A stretch of 64,000 bases of DNA from Limnobaculum xujianqingii (GTDB lineage Bacteria > Pseudomonadota > Gammaproteobacteria > Enterobacterales > Enterobacteriaceae). The stretch is from positions 930,001 through 994,000 of the forward strand of contig NZ_JABMLK010000002.1 in assembly GCF_013394855.1 (NCBI RefSeq), in the 5' to 3' direction. The number at the start of each line of letters is the position of its first letter. The first letter of the stretch is position 1. Below the pieces are notes generated by a model. That model was given only the letters and a program-made list of their open reading frames with translations, did not search any database and was not told the DNA's origin. The position numbers and the translations under genes were made by a program. Below, piece by piece: positions 8,790 to 16,534 of the stretch.

Positions 8790-9845
8790 TTATTGCGCAC
8801 CAGACTCAGAAGTTTGCTGATATTCGCGTTTACGCTGCTCTGCCAGTGCGTCTTTACGTTTTTGGTCTTCTGCTTCCCATTCTTCATAGGCGATAACGAT
8901 ACGGGCAACCACCGGGTGTCTGACCACGTCTTCGCTATGAAAGAAATTAAAGCTGATTTCATCAACGTTGGATAATACCTCAATCGCATGACGCAATCCG
9001 GATTTTTGATTACGCGGCAGGTCGATTTGCGTTACGTCACCGGTGATCACTGCTTTAGAGTTAAAACCGATGCGGGTCAGGAACATCTTCATTTGCTCAA
9101 TGGAGGTGTTCTGGCTTTCATCCAGAATAATAAACGCATCGTTCAGCGTACGACCACGCATATAAGCCAGAGGAGCAACTTCAATAACGTTACGCTCCAT
9201 CAGCTTTTCGACCCGTTCAAAACCTAACATTTCAAACAGTGCGTCATATAATGGTCGCAGATAAGGGTCAACTTTCTGACTTAAGTCACCGGGCAGAAAT
9301 CCCAGTTTTTCTCCCGCTTCAACCGCAGGGCGGGTGAGTAATATTCTGCGAATTTCCTGACGTTCCAGCGCATCAACTGCGACAGCAACTGCCAGATAGG
9401 TTTTACCGGTACCGGCAGGGCCAACACCAAAGGTAATGTCGTGATCGAGAATATTAGCAATGTACTGAGCCTGATTTGGCGTACGTGGTTTAATCATTCC
9501 CCGTTTGGTTTTGATGATCACCGCTTTGCCGTACTCAGGTACCGAATCGGCAATTTGTTCTAAAACGCCGGATTCTTTAATGGCTAAGTGTATTTGGTCG
9601 GGTTCAATATCAGCAATGAGCCCACGCACCGGTGCGGTATCCACATAAAGCGTGAGAAGAATATCTTTAGCAACTTCAACACAGGCGGCTTTTCCAACCA
9701 GAGTGAATCTATTATCGCGACGGTTGATTTCAATACCAAGGCGTCGTTCCAACTGTTTGATATTGTCATCAAATGGACCACATAAGCTTTTCAGGCGCTC
9801 ATTGTCTGCGGGTTCCAGTGAAACTTCCAGAGTATCAATCTTCAA
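8790..9845 (-). CDS. ybeZ: PhoH-like ATPase YbeZ
   Basis: A PhoH-family P-loop ATPase of 351 residues that in E. coli partners with YbeY in RNA metabolism. The N-terminal third is a KH-like region containing RRLGIEINRRDN. Walker A is GVGPAGTGKTYLA starting at Gly140, and Walker B is FIILDESQN with Asp242-Glu243. The C-terminus is charged and rich in Lys, Arg and Gln. It is the first of the clearly conserved operon genes ybeZ-ybeY-corC-lnt. Immediately upstream, 9846-10013 is AT-rich with no gene and probably holds the promoter. Confidence 0.95.
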   Translation of the reverse strand: MKIDTLEVSLEPADNERLKSLCGPFDDNIKQLERRLGIEINRRDNRFTLVGKAACVEVAKDILLTLYVDTAPVRGLIADIEPDQIHLAIKESGVLEQIADSVPEYGKAVIIKTKRGMIKPRTPNQAQYIANILDHDITFGVGPAGTGKTYLAVAVAVDALERQEIRRILLTRPAVEAGEKLGFLPGDLSQKVDPYLRPLYDALFEMLGFERVEKLMERNVIEVAPLAYMRGRTLNDAFIILDESQNTSIEQMKMFLTRIGFNSKAVITGDVTQIDLPRNQKSGLRHAIEVLSNVDEISFNFFHSEDVVRHPVVARIVIAYEEWEAEDQKRKDALAEQRKREYQQTSESGAQ

Positions 9846-10013
9846 GTAGTACCTCTTAATCTCGCGATGTGATTAATGAATAAGAACAGTTTTTGTACAG
9901 CTCTATTTATCTTTAATTATAGATAACTTACATCATTATTCATGTGGGATCTCAAATTCGCAACTATTGAGATAAATTCGATGAAATCACGTTTATCGGG
10001 GGAGTGAAGCAAC

Positions 10014-10205
10014 TTAATGACCGCCGCCGGTAGCCGCTATGCATTGATAGAGAAACCAGCCAACTGAGCAGGCGGCGGCGGCAGCCAGAATAAACAGAAT
10101 GACCAGCACAGGGGATGAACGTTTATTTATGTAGAACAGAAGAACACCCAGAATCAGGATTAGAATACACAGTAAGCCGATGGTTGGTAGAATGATCATG
10201 CCCAT
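10014..10205 (-). CDS. Small two-helix membrane protein (hypothetical)
   Basis: I do not recognise this 63-residue protein. It has two hydrophobic segments (about 3-25 and 32-56) joined by a short NKRSS turn, and ends in an unusual GGGH tail after a Cys-containing helix. The ATG is preceded by AGGGA about ten bases upstream. It lies on the same strand in the gap between miaB and ybeZ, a position where E. coli has no gene. The hydrophobic pattern and ribosome site argue for a real gene, but without homologues the call is tentative. Confidence 0.5.
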   Translation of the reverse strand: MGMIILPTIGLLCILILILGVLLFYINKRSSPVLVILFILAAAAACSVGWFLYQCIAATGGGH

Positions 10206-10324
10206 TTTTTACTTTCCCTGTGTCTGATTAATACTAATCGCAATGAAGATAGCGTTTGTTTTTCATAGCATCATGGTAATCAGGTTTACTGTTTACCATG
10301 ATGCTTTCATATGAAAAATTGACT

Positions 10325-11752
10325 TTATTGAGGCTGGTAAACACCTACACCTAAATCATCTTCTTTACGGGTACGAACGATCATCTCTTGCGGTGAAGCC
10401 TGAACCCGCAAGTTCATCTGATCTTCCGTTCTTACCAGCTTGCCGCGCAGGGAGTTGGTATAAACATCGACAATTTCAACGTCAACGAATTTACCAATCA
10501 TATCCGGAGTACCTTCGAAGTTAACCACGCGGTTATTTTCGGTGCGGCCAGACAGTTCCATAACGCTTTTACGCGATGTGCCTTCCACTAAAATACGCTG
10601 AATGCTGCCTTGCATACGTCGGCTATACTGCATGGCCTGCTGGTTGATTCTCTCTTGTAAAATATACAGACGCTGTTTTTTCTCTTCTTCTGGTACATCA
10701 TCTACCATGTCGGCAGCTGGTGTTCCCGGACGAGCAGAGAAGATAAAGCTATAGCTCATATCAAAATCAACATCGGCAATCAGCTTCATGGTCTGTTCAA
10801 AGTCTTGCAGGGTTTCCCCCGGGAAGCCAATGATAAAGTCAGAGCTGATTTGCAGGTCCGGACGTGCCGCACGCAGCTTGCGAATAATGGCTTTATATTC
10901 CAGTGCGGTATGTGTTCTGCCCATCATATTTAACACGCGGTCAGAACCGCTTTGTACCGGCAGATGCAAGAAACTGACTAATTCAGGCGTGTCTTTATAG
11001 ACTTCAATGATATCGTCAGTGAATTCAATCGGATGGCTGGTAGTAAAGCGAATACGGTCAATGCCATCAATGCTGGCGACTAAACGTAACAGGTCTGCAA
11101 ACGAGCAGATGCCACCATCAAAAGCAGGTCCACGGTAAGCATTAACGTTTTGCCCCAGCAGGTTTACTTCCCGCACGCCTTGTGCCGCAAGCTGTGCAAT
11201 TTCAAATAATACGTCATCGCTTGGACGACTCACTTCTTCACCACGGGTATAAGGCACCACACAGTAAGTACAATATTTATTGCAGCCTTCCATAATGGAG
11301 ACAAAAGCGGTAGGGCCTTCGGCTTTAGGTTCCGGTAAACGGTCGAACTTCTCGATTTCCGGGAAGCTGATATCAACCACCGGACTACGCGTGCCGCTGG
11401 CTTTATTGATCATCTCTGGCAGGCGGTGCAGGGTTTGTGGCCCAAAGATGACATCGACAAACGGTGCGCGTTGACGAATGTGATCCCCTTCCTGAGATGC
11501 CACGCATCCACCTACGCCAATAATAATATCGGGTCTGGTATCTTTAAATGACTTCCAGCGACCAAGCTGATGGAATACCTTTTCCTGCGCTTTTTCACGA
11601 ATTGAGCAGGTATTCAGCAATAGAACATCCGCCTCTTCAGCATCTTCAGTCAGCTGATAGCCATGGGTACTTCCCAGTAAATCGGCCATTTTAGATGAAT
11701 CGTACTCGTTCATCTGACAGCCCCAGGTTTTTATATACAGTTTCTTGGTCAT
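10325..11752 (-). CDS. miaB: tRNA-2-methylthio-N6-dimethylallyladenosine synthase MiaB
   Basis: A radical SAM methylthiotransferase that converts i6A37 to ms2i6A37 in tRNAs reading UNN codons. The 475-residue protein shows the N-terminal UPF0004 domain with cluster cysteines Cys12, Cys49 and Cys83. The radical SAM motif follows (CNKYCTYC; Cys157, Cys161, Cys164), then a C-terminal TRAM domain from about 380. It is transcribed leftward toward ybeZ. Upstream it is divergent from ubiF with 158 bp between, the same arrangement as in E. coli. Confidence 0.97.
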   Translation of the reverse strand: MTKKLYIKTWGCQMNEYDSSKMADLLGSTHGYQLTEDAEEADVLLLNTCSIREKAQEKVFHQLGRWKSFKDTRPDIIIGVGGCVASQEGDHIRQRAPFVDVIFGPQTLHRLPEMINKASGTRSPVVDISFPEIEKFDRLPEPKAEGPTAFVSIMEGCNKYCTYCVVPYTRGEEVSRPSDDVLFEIAQLAAQGVREVNLLGQNVNAYRGPAFDGGICSFADLLRLVASIDGIDRIRFTTSHPIEFTDDIIEVYKDTPELVSFLHLPVQSGSDRVLNMMGRTHTALEYKAIIRKLRAARPDLQISSDFIIGFPGETLQDFEQTMKLIADVDFDMSYSFIFSARPGTPAADMVDDVPEEEKKQRLYILQERINQQAMQYSRRMQGSIQRILVEGTSRKSVMELSGRTENNRVVNFEGTPDMIGKFVDVEIVDVYTNSLRGKLVRTEDQMNLRVQASPQEMIVRTRKEDDLGVGVYQPQ

Positions 11753-11910
11753 AGATTCGCTACTCAGTACAGGTTAAAACCCTATGCAGGGCGCGTATTG
11801 TAATGGTTTGTTGTTCCCGTGACCAGCTTAAGCATCGCTTCAACGCTGAAGGAATTGTAAAAATCCGGTACACTCTGTGACAGTAAGGATTAGCGCGGTG
11901 TGATAACAAG

Positions 11911-13101
11911 ATGAAAAAAACGATAAAACAGTATGATGCGATTGTTGTCGGCGGTGGAATGGTTGGCGCAGCGGTTGCCCTTGGATTAGTACAGGCAGGC
12001 TGGTCGGTCGCGGTGATAGAACATGATAGTCCGGTAGCTTTTTCCTCAAATAGTGAGCCTGATGTGCGAGTTTCTGCCATTGGTTGTACTTCGGTTAATC
12101 TGCTAAAGCGATTGGGTGCATGGGATAATATTGCGTCAATGCGAATTACACCTTATCGCAAGCTGGAAACCTGGGAATGGAATGAGTCTAAAGTGGTATT
12201 TGATGCCGCCTCGTTATCGTTGCCTGAATTGGGGTACATGGTAGAGAACCGACTTATTCAACTGGGTTTATGGCAACAGTTTGAACATTGGCCGTCATTA
12301 GCATTGCATTGTCCGGCACGTTTAGTGTCGATTATGCCATCAGAGTCTGACGCTAAATTAAAGCTGGTAACATTGGATAATGGTGAATGCCTGAGTGCGC
12401 CATTGATCATCGGTGCGGATGGTGCAGATTCTGCGGTAAGAAAGTTTGCCGGTATCGGATTAACTGGCTGGCAGTATCGTCAGTCCTGTATGTTGATAAC
12501 CGTTGAGACTCAACAACCTCCGCAAGATGCGACCTGGCAGCAATTTTATCCTTCAGGCCCTCGTGCGTTTTTACCGCTATTTGGCCAATATGCTTCGCTG
12601 GTGTGGTATGACTCACCGTCCCGCATTCGCCAGTTACAGTCTCTTTCTCTGCCTGAATTAGAAAAAGAAGTGCTGCGTGAATTTCCGGAACGTTTGGGGG
12701 CGGTAAAAGTAAAAGCCGCAGGTTCATTTCCGTTAATTCGCCGCCATGCTCAACGTTATTATCAATCTGGCATGGTGCTGGTGGGGGATTCAGCACACAC
12801 CATTAATCCTCTGGCTGGTCAGGGAGTTAATTTAGGCTATCGTGATGTGGATTGCTTATTACAGGTGTTACTGGAGGCTCGTAAGCAAGGGGAGGAGTAC
12901 GGTTCTGATAAGGTTTTAAGCCGTTATCAGCGCAGGCGCTATCCGGATAACTTACTGATGCAGTCCGGAATGGATTTATTTTATAAAGCGTTTAGCAATC
13001 AGCTGCCACCGCTGCGTCTGATGCGTAATCTGGCGTTAATGGCGGCGGAACGCTCTGGCAAACTCAAGCAATGGGCATTGAAATATGCATTGGGGCTGTA
13101 A
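11911..13101 (+). CDS. ubiF: Ubiquinone biosynthesis flavin monooxygenase UbiF
   Basis: A FAD-dependent hydroxylase of the UbiH/COQ6 family that performs the C6 hydroxylation of demethoxyubiquinol. The protein (396 residues; E. coli about 391) has the N-terminal dinucleotide motif VVGGGMVGAAVALG (about 13-26) and the RVSAIG stretch. The FAD-binding GDSAHTINPLAGQGVNLGYRD follows near 290. I assign UbiF rather than UbiH from synteny: it is divergent from miaB and followed by the Met/Leu/Gln tRNA cluster, exactly as in E. coli. It ends before a strong bidirectional terminator. Confidence 0.92.
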   Translation: MKKTIKQYDAIVVGGGMVGAAVALGLVQAGWSVAVIEHDSPVAFSSNSEPDVRVSAIGCTSVNLLKRLGAWDNIASMRITPYRKLETWEWNESKVVFDAASLSLPELGYMVENRLIQLGLWQQFEHWPSLALHCPARLVSIMPSESDAKLKLVTLDNGECLSAPLIIGADGADSAVRKFAGIGLTGWQYRQSCMLITVETQQPPQDATWQQFYPSGPRAFLPLFGQYASLVWYDSPSRIRQLQSLSLPELEKEVLREFPERLGAVKVKAAGSFPLIRRHAQRYYQSGMVLVGDSAHTINPLAGQGVNLGYRDVDCLLQVLLEARKQGEEYGSDKVLSRYQRRRYPDNLLMQSGMDLFYKAFSNQLPPLRLMRNLALMAAERSGKLKQWALKYALGL

Positions 13102-13133
13102 TTAGTGGCAAAGTTATGCCGAACGTGAACGAC

Positions 13134-13173
13134 AGATATAAAAAAACTCGCTAATGCGAGTTTTTTTATATCT
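13134..13173. terminator. Bidirectional Rho-independent terminator between ubiF and the tRNA operon
   Basis: A perfect 18-bp stem, AGATATAAAAAAACTCGC (13134-13151) with its complement at 13156-13173, and loop TAAT. A run of seven T in one arm and the matching A-run give U-tracts on both strands. It ends ubiF on the plus strand and the tRNA transcript on the minus strand. Confidence 0.9.
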
Positions 13174-13197
13174 GGATAACCATACCCGATAAGAGAA

Positions 13198-13272
13198 TGG
13201 CTGGGGTACCAGGATTCGAACCTGGGGATGACGGGATCAAAACCCGTTGCCTTACCGCTTGGCGATACCCCA
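13198..13272 (-). tRNA. tRNA-Gln (UUG)
   Basis: Reads TGGGGTATCGCCAAGCGG from its 5-prime end, with a complete cloverleaf and encoded CCA. Anticodon stem ACGGG/CCCGT encloses loop TTTTGAT, giving anticodon TTG. It is the last gene of the promoter-proximal unit 1 (Met-Leu-Gln), directly before the terminator. Confidence 0.97.
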
Positions 13273-13298
13273 CCAGTTATATTGTCGCTGAAGGAAAA

Positions 13299-13383
13299 TG
13301 GTGCGGAAGGCGAGACTTGAACTCGCACACCTTGCGGCGCCAGAACCTAAATCTGGTGCGTCTACCAATTTCGCCACTTCCGC
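13299..13383 (-). tRNA. tRNA-Leu (UAG)
   Basis: An 85-nt class II tRNA starting GCGGAAGTGGCGAAATTGG, with encoded CCA. Stem CCAGA/TCTGG encloses TTTAGGT, giving anticodon TAG, as in E. coli leuW. It differs from the second copy (13909-13993) at one D-loop base (GTAGACGC here versus GTAGGCGC). Confidence 0.97.
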
Positions 13384-13387
13384 AAAA

Positions 13388-13464
13388 TGGTGGCTACGAC
13401 GGGATTTGAACCTGTGACCCCATCATTATGAGTGATGTGCTCTAACCAGCTGAGCTACGTAGCC
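13388..13464 (-). tRNA. tRNA-Met (CAU, elongator type)
   Basis: A 77-nt tRNA starting GGCTACGTAGCTCAGCTGG, with encoded CCA. Stem CATCA/TGATG encloses CTCATAA, giving anticodon CAT. The first pair G1-C72 is matched, and its synteny with metT/metU marks it as the elongator. It is the first gene of unit 1, four bases ahead of the Leu gene. Confidence 0.96.
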
Positions 13465-13504
13465 AAATACTTTTTGCTTAACCTTCAACGGCGTTAAGGA
13501 GCGC

Positions 13505-13533
13505 ATTATGCGGATATGTGTCGTTTTCGTCAA
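13505..13533 (-). promoter_or_regulatory. Stable-RNA promoter for tRNA unit 1
   Basis: On the minus strand TTGACG-N17-CATAAT is followed by a GC-rich discriminator beginning GCGC, typical of stringently controlled tRNA promoters. It lies about 40 bp upstream of the Met gene at 13388-13464 and has a twin at 14115-14143. Confidence 0.8.
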
Positions 13534-13688
13534 GGTTTTGATCTGCTCATCAGGTCGAAAACAGGCAGATTTAAGGATTAAACTATTTGATTGATGAATT
13601 TTTAAACAATAAGTGAAGATAGGGTCAAATTAAAATAGGGATCAAAACAATGGGAGAAAGATAAAGCTGCTAAAAGGAGGGAAGGAAA

Positions 13689-13763
13689 TGGCTGGGGTAC
13701 CAGGATTCGAACCTGGGGATGACGGGATCAAAACCCGTTGCCTTACCGCTTGGCGATACCCCA
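13689..13763 (-). tRNA. tRNA-Gln (UUG), second copy
   Basis: Same sequence as the Gln genes at 13198-13272 and 13809-13883, anticodon TTG, encoded CCA. It is the extra Gln at the end of unit 2 (Met-Leu-Gln-Gln). No clear terminator follows it before the unit 1 promoter. Confidence 0.97.
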
Positions 13764-13808
13764 ATAGGAGATAATTTCCAAAATAACTTACAAATATAAA
13801 CAGAAAAA

Positions 13809-13883
13809 TGGCTGGGGTACCAGGATTCGAACCTGGGGATGACGGGATCAAAACCCGTTGCCTTACCGCTTGGCGATACCCCA
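13809..13883 (-). tRNA. tRNA-Gln (UUG), third copy
   Basis: Same sequence as the other two Gln genes, anticodon TTG, encoded CCA. It is 45 bp ahead of the Gln copy at 13689-13763 in the same transcript. Confidence 0.97.
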
Positions 13884-13908
13884 CCCGAGCATTGTCATTG
13901 AAGGAAAA

Positions 13909-13993
13909 TGGTGCGGAAGGCGAGACTTGAACTCGCACACCTTGCGGCGCCAGAACCTAAATCTGGTGCGCCTACCAATTTCGCCACTTCCGC
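13909..13993 (-). tRNA. tRNA-Leu (UAG), second copy
   Basis: An 85-nt class II tRNA with anticodon TAG and encoded CCA; one D-loop base differs from the copy at 13299-13383. It is four bases downstream of the Met gene of unit 2. Confidence 0.97.
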
Positions 13994-13997
13994 AAAA

Positions 13998-14074
13998 TGG
14001 TGGCTACGACGGGATTTGAACCTGTGACCCCATCATTATGAGTGATGTGCTCTAACCAGCTGAGCTACGTAGCC
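13998..14074 (-). tRNA. tRNA-Met (CAU), second copy
   Basis: Same sequence as the Met gene at 13388-13464, anticodon CAT. It is the first gene of the upstream tRNA unit. The 31 bases upstream of both Met genes are also identical, showing that the duplicated segment includes the leader. Confidence 0.96.
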
Positions 14075-14114
14075 AAATACTTTTTGCTTAACCTTCAACG
14101 GCGTTGCGGGGCGC

Positions 14115-14143
14115 ATTATGCGTATCTGAGCCACGATCGTCAA
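14115..14143 (-). promoter_or_regulatory. Stable-RNA promoter for tRNA unit 2
   Basis: TTGACG-N17-CATAAT on the minus strand with discriminator GCGCCCC. It heads the Met-Leu-Gln-Gln unit and matches the element at 13505-13533 in both hexamers and spacing. Confidence 0.8.
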
Positions 14144-14320
14144 CTAGTTTTTTCTCATAACGCACTCAGTTTTGTCTGATTGTTTGGCTAATAACCGATA
14201 TGTCGATAAAAGCGACAAAAAAAGCACCTGTTTGATGAAAGAACGGTTAAAAATGTTTTTTATTTGAGACTGCTGACGAGGTCTCATTTGCTCAATTTCG
14301 TGTTTAAATATAGTCCATTG

Positions 14321-14474
14321 TCGGGAGGGGCTCCCGTGGGGGTCGACTTGGCGTGAGCCAACGAAGTGCCCCTAGGGAGACCAGGCCCGACACGCACTGA
14401 AGCCAAGTACAGATTGTCGTCCGGTCGAGCACAACGTCAATATAAGTATTTTAGATTTTACGACCGGAATATTT
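14321..14474 (+). repeat. Dispersed structured intergenic element, copy A
   Basis: One of three copies of an unrecognised roughly 155-base element, the others being 43366-43524 (minus) and 45709-45864 (plus). The core at 14338-14374 contains GGTCGACTTGGCG, loop GTGA, GCCAACGAAG and TGCCCCTA, which forms a TTGGC/GCCAA hairpin with a GNRA loop. A second stem pairs CCGGTCG (14421-14427) with CGACCGG (14461-14467). No open reading frame spans it. The rest of 14144-14599 has no gene; a TTTGAGACTGCTGAC word at 14263-14277 recurs near copy B. Confidence 0.75.
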
Positions 14475-14537
14475 ACTGAAGCTAATTTATCTGGTTTGTA
14501 AGCAGGCAGGGTTAAAAATATTATTTATTTCCATAGC

Positions 14538-14565
14538 AAAACGGACCGAAGTGGCCCGTTTTTTT
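14538..14565. terminator. Terminator downstream of asnB (also active-looking on the plus strand)
   Basis: AACGG at 14540-14544 pairs with CCGTT at 14556-14560, continued by CC/GG across one mismatch, with a 5-nt loop. Seven T follow on the plus strand and four on the minus strand. It probably ends asnB, and could also end any plus-strand transcript from the repeat just upstream. Confidence 0.65.
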
Positions 14566-14599
14566 AACCATAGATTAGCGAGTAGTTTTATACAACCAA

Positions 14600-16267
14600 T
14601 TAGCTTTTATACGCGGATTGGTGAACTCCTACCGCACGACCAGATGGGTCATCCAGTTTTTTGAAGGATTCATCCCATTCAATGGCTTTAGCTGAAGAGC
14701 AAGCCACTGAAGGGCCACCTGGAACGCATTCTGCAGCGCTAGGCAGTGGAAATAGCTCTTCGAAGATTTCACGGTACAAATAGGCCTCTTTAGAGGTTGG
14801 CGTATTATACGGGAAGCGGAAGCTGGCATTCTGCAATTGCTGGTCGCTGATTTGTTCGGCAGCAGTGGCCTTCAGGCTGTCGATCCAGCTATAGCCAACG
14901 CCGTCAGAGAACTGTTCTTTCTGACGCCACGCCACGCTGGCAGGAATATAAGACTCAAAGTTCTTACGAATAACGTATTTTTCCATCTTGCTGTTACCGC
15001 ACATTTTATCTTTTGGATTAATACGCATAGCAATATCGAGAAACTTTTTATCCAGGAAAGGTACCCGAGCTTCTACACCCCAAGCCGCCATAGCTTTATT
15101 GGCGCGGGCGCAATCATACATATGCAAAGCCAGAAGTTTTCTCACGGTTTCTTCATGGAATTCTTTTTCATTTGGCGCTTTATGGAAATAGAGATATCCA
15201 CCAAATACTTCATCAGCACCTTCGCCGGATAGCACCATTTTGATCCCCATCGCCTTAATTTTGCGTGCCATCAAATACATTGGAGTTGATGCGCGAATAG
15301 TGGTCACATCATAGGTTTCGATGTGATAAATCACATCGCGAATGGCATTCATTCCTTCCTGTACGGTGAAGTGAATTTCATGGTGAACTGTACCCAAATG
15401 ACGCGCTACCTCTTGTGCAGCAGCCAGATCGGGAGAACCTTCCAGACCAACGGCAAAAGAATGAAGCTGAGGCCACCAGGCTTCGCTACGCTCATCATCT
15501 TCGATACGGCGAGCGGCATATTTTTTGGTAATTGCAGAAATAACTGAAGAGTCTAAACCACCGGACAGCAACACACCATAAGGTACGTCGGACATCAGAT
15601 GGCTTTTTACTGACTCTTCCAGCGCATTGCGCAGTTCATATTCATCGGTGGCATTATCTTTGACGTTATCAAATTCCATCCAGTCACGCTGATAATAGCG
15701 GTGGATTTTATGGTCGCTACTGGACAGATAGCTACCGGCAGGAAATTCTTTAATCGTCTTACAAACGGGCACCAGAGCTTTCATTTCTGATGCGACATAG
15801 AAGTTTCCATGCTCATCATGACCGGTATACATCGGGATAATACCAATATGGTCACGACCTAGCAGATAACTGTTATTGGTGCTGTCATACAGAATAAAGG
15901 CAAACATTCCCTGAAGGTCGTCGAGGAAATCGATACCTTTTTCCTGATACAAAGCCAGAATAACTTCACAGTCTGACTCGGTCTGGAATTCATATTTATC
16001 TTTTAGCTGACGACGCAGTTCCTGATGATTATAAATTTCACCGTTAACTGCCAGTACATGGGTATGTGCTGCGTTATACAGAGGCTGTGCGCCATTATTG
16101 ACGTCGACAATGGATAAACGTTCGTGAGCGAGTATTGCCGTGTCAGATGCGTAAACGCCAGACCAGTCAGGGCCACGATGCCGCATCAGGCGAGACATCT
16201 CTAATGCTTTTTTACGCAGCTCAATTGGATCGGACTTAATATCGAGTACACCAAATATTGAACACAT
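14600..16267 (-). CDS. asnB: Asparagine synthetase B (glutamine-hydrolysing)
   Basis: This enzyme makes asparagine from aspartate using glutamine amide nitrogen and ATP. The 555-residue protein begins Met-Cys-Ser, so Cys2 is the glutaminase nucleophile after Met removal. The N-terminal Ntn domain runs to about 190 (RLSIVD, VNGEIYNH, ESDCEV). The synthetase domain carries the PP-loop SGGLDSS at 235-241. Length and sequence match E. coli AsnB (554). It is transcribed leftward, and its upstream region shows an NtrC-like site and a sigma-54 type element, fitting nitrogen control. The nagD gene that lies between asnB and nagC in E. coli is absent. Confidence 0.97.
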   Translation of the reverse strand: MCSIFGVLDIKSDPIELRKKALEMSRLMRHRGPDWSGVYASDTAILAHERLSIVDVNNGAQPLYNAAHTHVLAVNGEIYNHQELRRQLKDKYEFQTESDCEVILALYQEKGIDFLDDLQGMFAFILYDSTNNSYLLGRDHIGIIPMYTGHDEHGNFYVASEMKALVPVCKTIKEFPAGSYLSSSDHKIHRYYQRDWMEFDNVKDNATDEYELRNALEESVKSHLMSDVPYGVLLSGGLDSSVISAITKKYAARRIEDDERSEAWWPQLHSFAVGLEGSPDLAAAQEVARHLGTVHHEIHFTVQEGMNAIRDVIYHIETYDVTTIRASTPMYLMARKIKAMGIKMVLSGEGADEVFGGYLYFHKAPNEKEFHEETVRKLLALHMYDCARANKAMAAWGVEARVPFLDKKFLDIAMRINPKDKMCGNSKMEKYVIRKNFESYIPASVAWRQKEQFSDGVGYSWIDSLKATAAEQISDQQLQNASFRFPYNTPTSKEAYLYREIFEELFPLPSAAECVPGGPSVACSSAKAIEWDESFKKLDDPSGRAVGVHQSAYKS

Positions 16268-16325
16268 TGTTATCTCTCTTATTCCGTTGTCATTGAAGTT
16301 ACTTAAATTCGATCATATTTACTTA

Positions 16326-16342
16326 AGCAAGAATTAAGCCAG
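16326..16342 (-). promoter_or_regulatory. Candidate sigma-54 promoter of asnB
   Basis: The minus strand reads CTGGCTTAATTCTTGCT, that is TGGC and TTGCT with the required ten bases between GG and GC. It lies about 60 bp upstream of asnB. The NtrC-like site at 16413-16429 is centred about 105 bp upstream of the implied start, the usual enhancer distance. The -24 element deviates from consensus (TGGCTT versus TGGCAC). Confidence 0.45.
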
Positions 16343-16412
16343 ATTTTTGGTCAGGTGGCAGAGCAAATACCGCCTTAATTCAGGGCGATACTTTTTAGCA
16401 TAGCAGCAGTTT

Positions 16413-16429
16413 TGCACCAGGTTAGTGCG
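16413..16429. promoter_or_regulatory. Candidate NtrC site upstream of asnB
   Basis: TGCACCAGGTTAGTGCG matches TGCACC-N5-GGTGCA perfectly in the left arm and in four of six bases of the right. Its spacing to the sigma-54-like element at 16326-16342 is what supports it; the match alone would be weak. Confidence 0.4.
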
Positions 16430-16534
16430 AAGACAGGTTTATTTCAGTGCAATGCTTTTGAATAAAACATTACACTGATTTCAAGATGATGTGACAGACG
16501 TTAAGCAAAAAAACTTTTAGAACCGTAATCAATA

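Noticed and set aside
13198..14143. tRNA cluster as an integration site for a mobile island
   Set aside because: No integrase, phage gene or attachment-site repeat is seen beside the tRNAs; the repeat structure is explained by duplication.
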